A DNA stretch of 64,000 nt. It comes from JBBQZO01 sp038207625. Its GTDB lineage: Bacteria > Pseudomonadota > Gammaproteobacteria > Burkholderiales > Burkholderiaceae_D. Both the position numbers and the translations under genes were made by a program. Below, in pieces: positions 25,507 through 34,789 of the stretch; the stretch's first letter is position 1, and the number at the start of each line of letters is the position of its first letter. The notes beneath the pieces were generated by a model. It did not search any database. It was not told where the DNA came from and saw nothing but the letters and a program-made list of their open reading frames with translations. Location of the stretch: NCBI GenBank assembly GCA_038207625.1, contig JBBQZO010000010.1, positions 1 through 64,000 of the forward strand, given 5' to 3'.

Positions 25507-28500
25507 TCAGGCTTGCGCGCTGCGCTTGCGGTACAGGCGAAACGCGTCGCGGATGCTTGCGCGCAGCTCGGCATCGTCCCACGGCTTGCTCATGAACTTG
25601 AACACCGCGCCGTGGTTGACGCTGTCGGTGACGACGTCCAGATCGGTATCGCCGGACAGGATGATGCGGACGGTGTCCGGGTACAGCTGCTTGGCGATAC
25701 GGAGAAATTCGGTGCCCGACATGCCCGGCATGCGCTGATCGGAAATGATCACCTGCACCCGGTTCACTGCCAGCATGTCCAGCCCCGATTGTCCGCTGGT
25801 GGCCGCCAGCACCCGATAGCCTTCGCGGCGCAGCAGGCGCCGCAGCGCCGACAAATTGTGCGGTTCGTCGTCGACGATCAGCAAGGCGTCGCCGTCCTCG
25901 TCGCCATCCTGGGCCAGCTGCAATTGCTTTTTATCGCGCAGCATGCGCTCGAACTGCTGCGCCGGCACCGCCGCGCTGAAGTAGAAACCCTGGATCTCGT
26001 CGCAGCCCTGCTTGCGCAGAAACTGCACCTGCCCCTCCGTTTCCACGCCCTCGGCCACCACCCGCAAGTTCAAACTGTGCGCCATCGCGATCACGGCCGT
26101 GGCGATGGCCGCGTTGCCGGGATTGCTGGTGATATCGGTGATGAAGGCGCGGTCGATCTTGACGATATCGAAAGGGAAACGCTGCAGATAGGCCAGCGAG
26201 GAATAGCCGGTGCCGAAATCGTCCAGCGCCAGTTGAATGCCCAGCTCTTTGAGCGCTATCAGGTTGCGCGCCGCCTCCTCCGGATTATTCATCACCATCG
26301 ATTCGGTCAGCTCAAACTCGACATGCCGGGCCGCCAGCCGGTAGTTCGCCAGCGCAGCGGTGATGCTGTGCAGCGCACGGCCTTTGTGAAACTGGACTGC
26401 CGACAGGTTCACCGCCACCGGCACAATATCGAGCTGGGCCTGCTGCCAACTGGCCTGCTGGGCATACACGGCGTCGATCACCCAGTCGCCGATCGGCACG
26501 ATCAGGCCGATCTCCTCGGCCAGCGGGATGAAGGTGCCCGGAAACACCAGCCCGCGCTCGGGGTGCTGCCAGCGGATCAGCGCCTCGGCGCTGACGATGC
26601 GCCCGCTGAGCAGGTCCACCCGCGGCTGATAGTAGATGACGAACTCGCCCTCGTCGAGCGCGCGCTGCAATTCCGTCTCCAGCCCCAGCTTGGCCGCGTG
26701 CGCCGCGTTCATCGCCGGCGAATAGTACAGATACCGGTCGCCCGAGGCCTTGGCGTTTTTCAGCGCCACCTCGGCGTGCTTGAACAGCGTTTCGGCATCG
26801 CCCCCGTCGGCGGGAAACAGTGCCAGTCCGGCGCGCGCCGAAATGCGCACCTCCTGCTGCGCCAGTCGAAATCCCTGGGCCAGCGCGGCAAACACCTGTT
26901 GTTCGAGCAGCAGCACCGCATCTTCGCCATGCGGCAGCTCGCCGATGGCGATCGCGAAGTTGGCGCCGCCGATGCGCGCCAGGCTGTACCGGCCCCGCAG
27001 CGTCTGTTCAAGCCTTTGCGCCACCAGCTGCAAAATCGCATCGCCCGCCGGGCGTCCCAGCGCGTCGTTGAGGCGCCCGAAGCGGTCGAGGTTAATCATG
27101 ATCACGCCGACCCGGTGCAGTTCGGTGCGGGTGGTGTTGAGCATCTGGGCCAGCCGGTCCTCAAACAGGCGCGCGTTGGCCAGGCCCGTGAGCGCGTCGT
27201 AGTAGGCCAGATAGCTGAGCCGCTCCGCGTTGTCGATGAACTGCAAGGCGAAATCGAGATCGTCGGCGACTTCGCCGAGCAATTTGATTTCGTCGGCGTC
27301 GAAAAAGCCGACCGTCTGCACACACAGCACCATCACCGCGTACGCCTGGCCATGGCGCAGCAGCGGCAGCGCGGCCACCGCCCGATGTCCGCGCGCGAGC
27401 ATGTTCACCGCCAGCGCGGCCAGTCCCGGGTCGGTGGCGATGTCGTTACAGATCACGGGACGCGATTCACGCAAGGCGGTGCAGGCGGGACGGCCGCTGG
27501 CCGGGCTGTCCGGACGGGCGCTGAGCACGATCTGATCGACATAGCGCGCCTCGCTGCCGCAGGCGGCGACCACCTTGCCGTCCTGCGTCTGTGGATCGAG
27601 CACGCCGATCCAGGCCATGCTGAAGGCGCCGATCTCGACGGCCACCCGGCACGCTTCCTGAAACAGCGCCTCGCGCGTGTGGATGCGCGCGATGGCCGCG
27701 TTGATGCCGCTCGAGACAGCGTAGATGCGGCTAAGACGCGCGAGCCGGTCCTGCTGCTGCATTTGCAAGGTGACGTCCTGGATGGTGTTGAACCAGCGCG
27801 TGCCGGTCAGCGCTTCATCCGATTCGGGCAAGGGCTCCATGATCTGGCGCAGCTGCACCAGCGCGCCATCGGATCGGCGCACCCGGTAGTCGACCGTCAC
27901 GCGCTCCGTGCTGCGTCCGGCCTGCTTGCAGACGGCGCGAAACGCGGCCCGGTCGTCCGGATACACCAGCGCGATCCAGCCGCGCGTGCTGGTCGGCAGC
28001 GCGGCCGGCGCCAGCCCGATCAACAGGCCCAGCGACTCCGACCAGCTCTCGAAGGCCCCATCCGAGGCGCTGATCACGTGGGCGCTGCGGTTCATGATCT
28101 GGGCGCGCCGCAAGCCCGCCTCGCTCTCGCGCAGACGGCTGGTGACGCGCGCGCTTTCCTGCTGCTGCTCGATGAACAGCAGCGCAAACGCAACATCGGC
28201 GGCCAATTCCTCAAGCAACTTCAACTCGGCCGCATCGAAGTAGTCAGGCGCATCGGCCAGCAGCATCAGCACGGCCACCACGCGCTCGCGCACCACCAGC
28301 GGGAAGACGGCCATCGCGGCGCTGGCCGGCGCCACGTCGGGGCCCTTGCGCACCACCGTCAGCGTGTCCATGTCCAGCGTGTTGCACACCACGCTACCAC
28401 GCCGCCACAGCGCGTGCCAGGGTGGCGTGCCACCGGCGCTGTCGGCCTCGGGCGAAGCGACGATGCGCAGCGCGAACGGCGAACAGTCCACCCCGGCGCG

Positions 28501-29052
28501 GGCGGCAACGCTGCCGGCGCCGCTGACGGGATCGATGGCGACGATGCACACGCCAAGAAATTCGCCCTCGACGGTGGCAATGCGGCAGGTTTCGCGAAAC
28601 AGCGTGGCGCGCTCGTGGGTGCGCACGATGGCCGAGTTGATGCTCGAGAGAACGGCGCAGATGCGGCTTAAGCGCACTACCCTGGCGTCGGCCTGCAGGC
28701 GCCCGGACACGTCATGGGCCATCACGAACTTGCAGGCGCGCTCGCGAAACCACAACGGATGCGCGCTCACGTCGACGTCGATCAGCGTGCCGTCTTTTTT
28801 CAAGTGCAGCCGCAAGCCGGTGTTCTCGCGCGTCGGCGGCGGGCGCTGCGGCTCGCCTCGACGGACCTTGCCCGGCGGGGCGCGCAGTTGTCCGATCGTC
28901 ATGCCGAGAAACTCGTCCTCGCTGTAACCGTAGTGCTGAACGGCCGCGCTGTTGATCGCCAGAAAGCGCAGCGTCTGCTTGTCGTACACCCACATCGGTA
29001 TCGGGTGCGCCACGAACAGGGCGACGAACGAATTATCATCGGTATCAATCAC
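25507..29052 (-). CDS. PAS-GAF-PAS-GAF-GGDEF-EAL-REC signalling protein
   Basis: 1181 residues. In order: a PAS domain (~1-115, PMWVYDKQTLRFLAIN), GAF (~130-300), a second PAS (~310-430), a second GAF (~440-610), GGDEF-like (~615-780), EAL (~790-1045) and a C-terminal receiver (~1055-1170). The GGDEF signature is degenerate (IGGANFAI), so cyclase activity is doubtful. EAL is intact (AEALIRW, NLSAVQF, ELTESMV, DDFGTGYSS, KIDRAF, VAEGVET). The receiver has VDDEPHN, SDQRMPGMSG with the phospho-acceptor Asp, and KPW. It is probably a c-di-GMP phosphodiesterase under several sensory inputs and a phosphorelay. No kinase gene is adjacent. Confidence 0.92.
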   Translation of the reverse strand: MIDTDDNSFVALFVAHPIPMWVYDKQTLRFLAINSAAVQHYGYSEDEFLGMTIGQLRAPPGKVRRGEPQRPPPTRENTGLRLHLKKDGTLIDVDVSAHPLWFRERACKFVMAHDVSGRLQADARVVRLSRICAVLSSINSAIVRTHERATLFRETCRIATVEGEFLGVCIVAIDPVSGAGSVAARAGVDCSPFALRIVASPEADSAGGTPPWHALWRRGSVVCNTLDMDTLTVVRKGPDVAPASAAMAVFPLVVRERVVAVLMLLADAPDYFDAAELKLLEELAADVAFALLFIEQQQESARVTSRLRESEAGLRRAQIMNRSAHVISASDGAFESWSESLGLLIGLAPAALPTSTRGWIALVYPDDRAAFRAVCKQAGRSTERVTVDYRVRRSDGALVQLRQIMEPLPESDEALTGTRWFNTIQDVTLQMQQQDRLARLSRIYAVSSGINAAIARIHTREALFQEACRVAVEIGAFSMAWIGVLDPQTQDGKVVAACGSEARYVDQIVLSARPDSPASGRPACTALRESRPVICNDIATDPGLAALAVNMLARGHRAVAALPLLRHGQAYAVMVLCVQTVGFFDADEIKLLGEVADDLDFALQFIDNAERLSYLAYYDALTGLANARLFEDRLAQMLNTTRTELHRVGVIMINLDRFGRLNDALGRPAGDAILQLVAQRLEQTLRGRYSLARIGGANFAIAIGELPHGEDAVLLLEQQVFAALAQGFRLAQQEVRISARAGLALFPADGGDAETLFKHAEVALKNAKASGDRYLYYSPAMNAAHAAKLGLETELQRALDEGEFVIYYQPRVDLLSGRIVSAEALIRWQHPERGLVFPGTFIPLAEEIGLIVPIGDWVIDAVYAQQASWQQAQLDIVPVAVNLSAVQFHKGRALHSITAALANYRLAARHVEFELTESMVMNNPEEAARNLIALKELGIQLALDDFGTGYSSLAYLQRFPFDIVKIDRAFITDITSNPGNAAIATAVIAMAHSLNLRVVAEGVETEGQVQFLRKQGCDEIQGFYFSAAVPAQQFERMLRDKKQLQLAQDGDEDGDALLIVDDEPHNLSALRRLLRREGYRVLAATSGQSGLDMLAVNRVQVIISDQRMPGMSGTEFLRIAKQLYPDTVRIILSGDTDLDVVTDSVNHGAVFKFMSKPWDDAELRASIRDAFRLYRKRSAQA

Positions 29053-29158
29053 ACAGCCGCCGCGTCAGAATGAAAAGGGAAAAGTGCAAGCGAGCCTAAC
29101 ATGCATCCCCGCGCATCGCCGCGCCGTTGGCGCCGAGGTGGCGGGATAGGATCGGGAC

Positions 29159-29200
29159 GGGCATGGGCATGGGATGGGCATGGGCATGGGCATGGGCATA
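29159..29200. repeat. GGGCAT tandem repeat
   Basis: About seven units of GGGCAT in 42 bases, with one shortened unit (GGGAT) in the third position, between the sensor gene and the phosphoribosyltransferase gene. It is a hexamer microsatellite prone to length change. Confidence 0.8.
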
Positions 29201-29266
29201 CTATACGTGGCGCGGGCGGTCGAATGTACGTCATTTGCCACACGCGCGCATAGCGCGCGACACAAT

Positions 29267-29307
29267 AAAAAAAACCGCCGCGCCCGGGCGGGCGATGCGG
29301 TTTTTTT
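29267..29307. terminator. Bidirectional terminator
   Basis: AAAACCGC and GCGGTTTT pair around a GC-rich loop, with A and T runs on the two sides. It follows the purA-linked phosphoribosyltransferase gene on the minus strand. Confidence 0.7.
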
Positions 29308-29337
29308 GCGGCGGCGCGGCGGCGCCAGCGTCGACCG

Positions 29338-29883
29338 TTAAGCGGTCGGCTCGAACTTTTTCAGCCACGCGGCCAGCTGGTGCGGGCGCAGGCCGTCGTA
29401 ATCTTCGAACGGCTGATGTATCCACGGATTGTGCGCCAGCTCTTCCATGAAGTAATCCGGGCGGATCGACGAGCAACCCTTGGTCCAGATGACGGCCGAG
29501 CGCACTTCGGTGACGCCGGAAAAATTATCTTCCAGGTGCTTGGTGACCTTTTCCAGCGTCACGCCGGAATCGACCAGATCGTCGACCAGCAAGATCTTGC
29601 CGGCCAGCGGCCCCTTGGTCATCGTCATGTACTTGGCGATATCGAGGTCGCCGCGCACGGTGCCCGACTCTTCGCGGTAGGAGCTGGTCGACAGGATCGC
29701 CAGCGGCACGTCGAAGATGCGCGAGAACACGTCGCCCGGCCGCACGCCACCGCGCGCCAGGCACAGCACCTGGTCAAATTTCCAGCCAGATTCGTAGACC
29801 TTCAAGGCCAGCCGTTCGACCAGGCGGTTGTACTGGTCCCAGGAGACCCACAGGTCGGTGTCGGTGGTTGGTGGAGTGGTCAT
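29338..29883 (-). CDS. Purine-type phosphoribosyltransferase
   Basis: 181 residues with GAGGAAG before ATG 29883. The PRPP-binding loop is LLVDDLVDSGVTL near residue 100, preceded by the hood-type CLARGGVRPGDVFSR and followed by a C-terminal WKKFEP-like aromatic end. It belongs to the type I PRTase family that makes nucleotides from bases and PRPP. It resembles the xanthine/hypoxanthine group; the base cannot be fixed by eye. It is 23 bases behind purA in the same direction, so a purine salvage role fits well. Confidence 0.85.
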   Translation of the reverse strand: MTTPPTTDTDLWVSWDQYNRLVERLALKVYESGWKFDQVLCLARGGVRPGDVFSRIFDVPLAILSTSSYREESGTVRGDLDIAKYMTMTKGPLAGKILLVDDLVDSGVTLEKVTKHLEDNFSGVTEVRSAVIWTKGCSSIRPDYFMEELAHNPWIHQPFEDYDGLRPHQLAAWLKKFEPTA

Positions 29884-29906
29884 GCTGCTTCCTCAGTCTT
29901 GTTGGT

Positions 29907-31220
29907 TTATTCAAATGGGTGGCGCAGCACGATCGTCTCTTCACGATCCGGGCCGGTCGACACCATGTCGATCGGCACGCCGACCAACTCTTCGATACGC
30001 TTGATGTAAGCGCGTGCATTGGCCGGCAGCGCGGCGAGCGACTTGGCGCCCACGGTGCTTTCGGTCCAGCCTGGCATCTCTTCGTAGATCGGCACGCAAC
30101 GACCGGCGTCTTCGGCGCCGACCGGGAAGATGTCGACCGTGCGACCGTCCAGTTCATAGCCGGTGCACAGCTTGAGCGAGGTGATCCCGTCGAGCACGTC
30201 GAGCTTGGTCAGGCACATGCCCGACACGCCGTTGATCTGCACCGAGCGGCGCAACAGCGCGGCGTCGAACCAGCCGCAGCGACGGGCCCGGCCAGTGACG
30301 GTGCCGAACTCGTGGCCGACCGACGACAGGTGGTGGCCCACGCCGGCGTCCGTTGGCAGTTCGGACGGGAACGGACCGGAGCCCACGCGCGTCGTGTAGG
30401 CCTTGGTGATGCCCAGGATGTAGTGCAGCATGTTCGGGCCCACGCCGGAACCGGCGGCGGCAGTGCCAGCCACGCAGTTCGACGAGGTCACGAACGGATA
30501 GGTGCCGTGGTCGACGTCGAGCAAGCTGCCTTGCGCGCCTTCGAACAGCAGGTTGCCGCCGGCCTTGAAGGCCGCGTACAGCGCGCTCGACACGTCGCCC
30601 ACCATCGGTTTCAGACGCGCAACCGTACCCAGCGCATCGTCGTAGGTCTTCTGGTAGTCGACTGCCGGGGCCTTCAGGTAGTTCGTCAGCACGAAGTTGT
30701 GGTAGTCGAGATTGTCTTTGAGCTTCTCGGCGAAACGCCCTTCGTTGAGCAGGTCGGCGATGCGGATCGCGCGGCGTGCCACTTTGTCTTCGTAGGCCGG
30801 GCCGATGCCCTTGCCGGTGGTGCCGATCTTGGCCGCGCCGCGCGCCGTTTCACGGGCCGCATCGAGGGCGCTGTGGTAAGGCAGGATCACGGGGGAAGCT
30901 TCGGAAATCATCAGACGCGAAGCGACTTCGACGCCGACCGCTTCGAGCTTGTCGATTTCACGCAGCACGTCCGGCACCGACACCACCACACCGTTACCGA
31001 TGTAGCAGGCCACGCCGGCGCGCATGATGCCCGACGGGATCAGCTGCAGCGCGGTCTTCTTGCCGCCGATGACCAAAGTGTGGCCGGCGTTATGCCCGCC
31101 CTGGAAGCGCACCACGCCTTGCGCGTGGTCGGTCAGCCAGTCGACGATTTTGCCCTTGCCTTCATCGCCCCATTGGGTGCCGATGACGACGACGTTTTTT
31201 GCGGTGTTTTTCTTTGACAT
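29907..31220 (-). CDS. Adenylosuccinate synthetase
   Basis: 437 residues from ATG 31220 (an in-frame GTG sits one codon before it). It joins IMP and aspartate using GTP, the first committed step to AMP. Motifs are IGTQWGDEGKGKIVDWL, cut here at its P-loop, with GGHNAGHTL, TTGKGIGPAY and the GSGPFPSEL stretch. Full family length. It lies 4 bases after hisZ, a linkage typical of beta- and gammaproteobacteria, in the hfq-hflX-hflK-hflC-hisZ-purA order. Confidence 0.97.
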   Translation of the reverse strand: MSKKNTAKNVVVIGTQWGDEGKGKIVDWLTDHAQGVVRFQGGHNAGHTLVIGGKKTALQLIPSGIMRAGVACYIGNGVVVSVPDVLREIDKLEAVGVEVASRLMISEASPVILPYHSALDAARETARGAAKIGTTGKGIGPAYEDKVARRAIRIADLLNEGRFAEKLKDNLDYHNFVLTNYLKAPAVDYQKTYDDALGTVARLKPMVGDVSSALYAAFKAGGNLLFEGAQGSLLDVDHGTYPFVTSSNCVAGTAAAGSGVGPNMLHYILGITKAYTTRVGSGPFPSELPTDAGVGHHLSSVGHEFGTVTGRARRCGWFDAALLRRSVQINGVSGMCLTKLDVLDGITSLKLCTGYELDGRTVDIFPVGAEDAGRCVPIYEEMPGWTESTVGAKSLAALPANARAYIKRIEELVGVPIDMVSTGPDREETIVLRHPFE

Positions 31221-31223
31221 CAC

Positions 31224-32378
31224 TTAGCCTAAAGTTTTGAGAATCCAGTTGCTGTTTTCAAACACGAGCGCGCGGTCGCACTCGAATTCGTCCTGTTCAT
31301 TGTCGTGACCCGGCAAGCTCTGGATCACCACTTCACCCTCGCTGCGCAGCTGGGCGATGCGTTCGCTCAACTCGACGGCGTTGCCCCAGGGCGCGCGGAT
31401 CGAGTGTTTGCGCTCGGCCGTGGGCAGCAGCCGGGCCAGTTCGCGCAGGTCGAGCGAAAAACCGGTCGCGGGGCGGGCCCGGCCGAATGCTTCGCCCACA
31501 TGGTCGTAGCGTCCGCCGTTGGCAACCGCGTTCGGCAAACCGGGCACGTACAGCGCGAACATCGCGCCGCTTTCGTACTGGTAGCCACGCAGATCGGCCA
31601 GATCGATGGCGATGGTGGCGCGTCCCAGCGCAGCGGCGGCCAGCGCGGCCAGTTCCGCGAGCGCCTTGGCGATGCCCGGCGTGGCCGGCAGCACGGCGCG
31701 CGCGCGCCCCAGCACCTCGATGTCGCCGTACAGATTGGGCAAGGCCAACAGCGCTGCGCGCGTGACGGGCAGGTAGGTCTTGGTGATCACCTCCAGGCCC
31801 GGCGTGTCCTTGGCGCGCAGCAGCGTGTACAGCGCGCTCTCGTCCTTGGCGGCGGTCGGATCGTCGGCCAGGATGGCGCGCAGCACGCCCACGTGGGCCA
31901 GGTCGAGGCGCACATTGTCAAAGCCGGCCAGTTTCAGCGACGCCAGCGCCAGTTCCTGGATCTCGGCGTCCGCTTCCAGCCCGGCGTGGCCGTAGATCTC
32001 GGCGCCGATCTGCAGCGGCTCGCGCGTCGCGTGCAGACCCGACGGACGGGTATGGAGCACGCTGCCGGCATAGCACAGGCGCGTCACCGAGGCGCGGTTG
32101 AGCAAGTGGGCGTCGATGCGCGCGACCTGGATCGTCATGTCGGCGCGCAGGCCGAGCATGCGCCCGGACACCTGGTCAACGAGCTTGAAGGTGCGCAGGT
32201 CGGTATCCTTGCCAGCGCCCGTCAGCAGCGACTCGACGTATTCGAGCAGTGGCGGCATCACCAGCTCGTAACCGTACAGGCGGAAGTTATCGAGCATCAG
32301 GCGACGCAGTTCTTCGATCTTGCGTGCTTCCGATGGCAAGATATCGGCAATATTTTCAGGCAGAAGCCAATTCGGCAT
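31224..32378 (-). CDS. ATP phosphoribosyltransferase regulatory subunit
   Basis: 384 residues related to histidyl-tRNA synthetase but shorter. HisZ lacks tRNA charging and activates the short form of HisG in histidine synthesis. It starts MPNWLLPENIADILPSEARK and has the class II synthetase motif 2-like RLCYAGSVLHTRPS, GAEIYGHAG and NGGRYDHVGEAFGRARPATG cut at its core. The synthetase anticodon domain is missing. Between hflC and purA, as in other Burkholderiales. Confidence 0.93.
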   Translation of the reverse strand: MPNWLLPENIADILPSEARKIEELRRLMLDNFRLYGYELVMPPLLEYVESLLTGAGKDTDLRTFKLVDQVSGRMLGLRADMTIQVARIDAHLLNRASVTRLCYAGSVLHTRPSGLHATREPLQIGAEIYGHAGLEADAEIQELALASLKLAGFDNVRLDLAHVGVLRAILADDPTAAKDESALYTLLRAKDTPGLEVITKTYLPVTRAALLALPNLYGDIEVLGRARAVLPATPGIAKALAELAALAAAALGRATIAIDLADLRGYQYESGAMFALYVPGLPNAVANGGRYDHVGEAFGRARPATGFSLDLRELARLLPTAERKHSIRAPWGNAVELSERIAQLRSEGEVVIQSLPGHDNEQDEFECDRALVFENSNWILKTLG

Positions 32379-32593
32379 GGGGGGACGGGAAATGGAGGTT
32401 GATTGGAGTCAGAATATGACGAGGCGCAAATGGTCTGCGCAAAACACGATAGCCGAACCACGCATTTTACCCGAAAAGCGGGGCGATGAGGGAGGCAATC
32501 ACGTCGAAAAACGCGCCACGGCGTTGCGCGCGGCCCACGCGACGCCCCGCAAAGGGGGCGTGCGCACGGGCCGCGGGGCGCCGGGCGGAATGC

Positions 32594-33487
32594 TTACTTC
32601 TTGGCTGGCGCGGCGCCGCCGGTACCGGAACTCTTGAAATACTTGAAGAAATCCGATGTCGAATCGACCACCATCACGTCGCCGTGATTCTTGAACGTGG
32701 CGCGATACGCTTCCAGGCTGCGGTAGAACTTGTAGAACTCCGGGTTCTTGCCGAACGCGTTGGCGTACGTCAGCGAGGCCTTGGCATCGCCCTCGCCGCG
32801 GATGGTTTCGGCTTCGCGGTAGGCTTCGGACAGGATCACGGTGCGCTGCTTGTCGGCGTCGGCGCGGATCTTCTCCGACTCGGCCGAACCGGTCGAGCGC
32901 AATTCGTTGGCCACGCGCAGCCGTTCGGCCTTCATGCGCTCATACACCGAGTTGTTGATCTGATCGACGTAATCGACGCGCTTCAGGCGCACGTCGATGA
33001 TCTCCACACCAATCTGCTTGGCCTCGGCGACGACGCGGTTGTGGATCGCCACCATCACCTTGCCGCGCTCGCCCGAGATCACTTCGCGCACGGTGCGCTT
33101 GGTGATTTCATCGTTCAGCGCCGCCTTGACGATCAGCGAAATACGGTCGCGCGCGCACGCTTCGTCGCCGGTACAGCGCACGAAATACAGCTTCGGATCG
33201 GTGATATGCCATTTCACGAAGGCGTCCACCAGCACGTTCTTCTTCTCGGCCGTGATGAAGCGGTCCGCTTCGGCCGACTCGATCGTGAGGATGCGCTTTT
33301 CAAGATACAGCACGTTCTGGAACGGTGCCGGCAGCTTGAAATGCAAGCCCGGCTCCTTGATCACTTCCTTCACTTCGCCCAGCGCGAACACGATCGCATA
33401 TTTGCGTTGGTCGACCACGAACACGGTCGAGGACAGGATCATCAGGCCGATAAAGCCGACGACAAGGATAGTTACTATACGGTTCAT
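32594..33487 (-). CDS. HflC, SPFH-family regulator of FtsH
   Basis: 297 residues. An N-terminal membrane anchor (IVTILVVGFIGLMILSSTVF) is followed by the SPFH/prohibitin domain (VVDQRKYAIVFALGEVKEV, KLPAPFQNVLYLEKR) and a long helical region, ending in SSGTGGAAPAKK. With HflK it forms a large periplasmic-side complex around the FtsH protease that limits its access to membrane substrates. Its start touches the HflK stop. Confidence 0.95.
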   Translation of the reverse strand: MNRIVTILVVGFIGLMILSSTVFVVDQRKYAIVFALGEVKEVIKEPGLHFKLPAPFQNVLYLEKRILTIESAEADRFITAEKKNVLVDAFVKWHITDPKLYFVRCTGDEACARDRISLIVKAALNDEITKRTVREVISGERGKVMVAIHNRVVAEAKQIGVEIIDVRLKRVDYVDQINNSVYERMKAERLRVANELRSTGSAESEKIRADADKQRTVILSEAYREAETIRGEGDAKASLTYANAFGKNPEFYKFYRSLEAYRATFKNHGDVMVVDSTSDFFKYFKSSGTGGAAPAKK

Positions 33488-34788
33488 TAGCGGCTCTCCC
33501 GGTCGCGTGAAGTCTCGCGACTACGGCTGTCGCGTTGATGAATTTCGACCGACTGCATCGGTTCGGGCAGCGCGCTGGTCGCGGCCGCGGCCGGTGCCGG
33601 CGCCTGGGCCTGGGCCTTCGCGTTGGCGGCGATGGCGTCGCTGGCGGCGGCCTGCGCGATCAGCTTGTCGAGCGGGAGATACAGCAAGTTGCTGCCCGAC
33701 TTGGCGTCGACCATCACCTTGCTGGCACTGGTGAAGATCTGCTGCATGGTTTCCAGATACATCCGGTCACGCGTGACGACAGGCGCCTTCTGGTATTCGG
33801 TGAGCACCGAGTTAAAGCGTGCGGCGTTCCCGAGCGCGTTTTCGGTGACCATCGAGCGATACGCCTCGGCTTCCTGCATCAGCCGAAACGCCGAACCGCG
33901 CGCTTTCGGAATGACGTCGTTGGCATACGCCTGGCCTTCGTTTTTCTGGCGCTCGCGATCCTGGCCAGCCTTGACGGCATCGTCGAACGCGCCTTGCACC
34001 TGCTCGGGCGGCTGCACCCCCTGCATGGTGACGTTGGTGATCTGCGCGCCGGAATTGTAGCGATCGAGGATCTGCTGCATCAGCATGTGCACGTCGTTGG
34101 CGACCTTCTCGCGTCCTTCGTAGAGCACGAAGTCCATCTTGCTCTTGCCGACGATTTCGCGGATCGACGTCTCCGCCACTTGCAGCAGCATGTCGCTCGG
34201 CTCGCGGTTGTTGAACTGCCAGGCCACCGGGTCTTTCAGCGTGTACTGCACGGCGAACTGGATGTCGATGATGTTCTCGTCATCGGTCAGCATCAGCGCC
34301 TCATGCGGCTGCTTGTTCTTCACCGACGCACGGTAGCCGACTTCGACGGTGCGCACCTTGGAGACGTTGACGATCTCGTCGGACTGGAACGGGTACGGCC
34401 AGCGCCAGTTGAAGCCGGCCGGCGTCGTGTGGCTCACTTTGCCGAAGGTCAGCACGATGCCGGTCTGACCTTCCTGCACGATGAACGAGCCGCTGGCCAG
34501 CCAAATCAGCACGGCCGCGCCCGCGACGACGCCCACGGTGATGCCGGCGCCCTTCATGTCGGGGCGAAAACCGCCACCGCCACCGCCCGTGTCGGCCGGA
34601 TTTTTCTGGCTGAACAGGCGGTTCAGGCGCGCGTTGAAATCGCGCCACAACTGGTCCAGGTCAGGCGGGCCATCGCCCGGCTTTTTGCCTTCTTGGGCTT
34701 GCGGTTTGTCGCCCTTGGGGTCGCGACCCCAGCGAGGATCGTTGAGCGACAACTTCAGGCCAATGCGTTTGAATAGGGAGGCAAGCAT
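33487..34788 (-). CDS. HflK, SPFH-family regulator of FtsH
   Basis: 433 residues from ATG 34788, one base past the hflX stop; the longer frame into hflX is a shadow of that gene. The N-terminal cytosolic part has NDPRWGRD, a Gly run (GGGGGG), then the membrane helix GITVGVVAGAAVLIWLASG, the SPFH domain (VQEGQTGIVLTFGKVSH) and a coiled-coil region rich in Glu/Gln. Its C-terminal tail is Ala/Gln/Pro-rich. It partners HflC. Confidence 0.95.
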   Translation of the reverse strand: MLASLFKRIGLKLSLNDPRWGRDPKGDKPQAQEGKKPGDGPPDLDQLWRDFNARLNRLFSQKNPADTGGGGGGFRPDMKGAGITVGVVAGAAVLIWLASGSFIVQEGQTGIVLTFGKVSHTTPAGFNWRWPYPFQSDEIVNVSKVRTVEVGYRASVKNKQPHEALMLTDDENIIDIQFAVQYTLKDPVAWQFNNREPSDMLLQVAETSIREIVGKSKMDFVLYEGREKVANDVHMLMQQILDRYNSGAQITNVTMQGVQPPEQVQGAFDDAVKAGQDRERQKNEGQAYANDVIPKARGSAFRLMQEAEAYRSMVTENALGNAARFNSVLTEYQKAPVVTRDRMYLETMQQIFTSASKVMVDAKSGSNLLYLPLDKLIAQAAASDAIAANAKAQAQAPAPAAAATSALPEPMQSVEIHQRDSRSRETSRDRESR

Positions 34789-34789
34789 C

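Noticed and set aside
25402..28671. Plus-strand open frame of 1089 codons antisense to the large sensor gene
   Set aside because: It lies fully opposite a protein with seven recognisable domains and has no known domain; long antisense frames are expected in GC-rich DNA.
29159..29200. Possible CRISPR array
   Set aside because: Units are 6 bases without spacers; it is a microsatellite.
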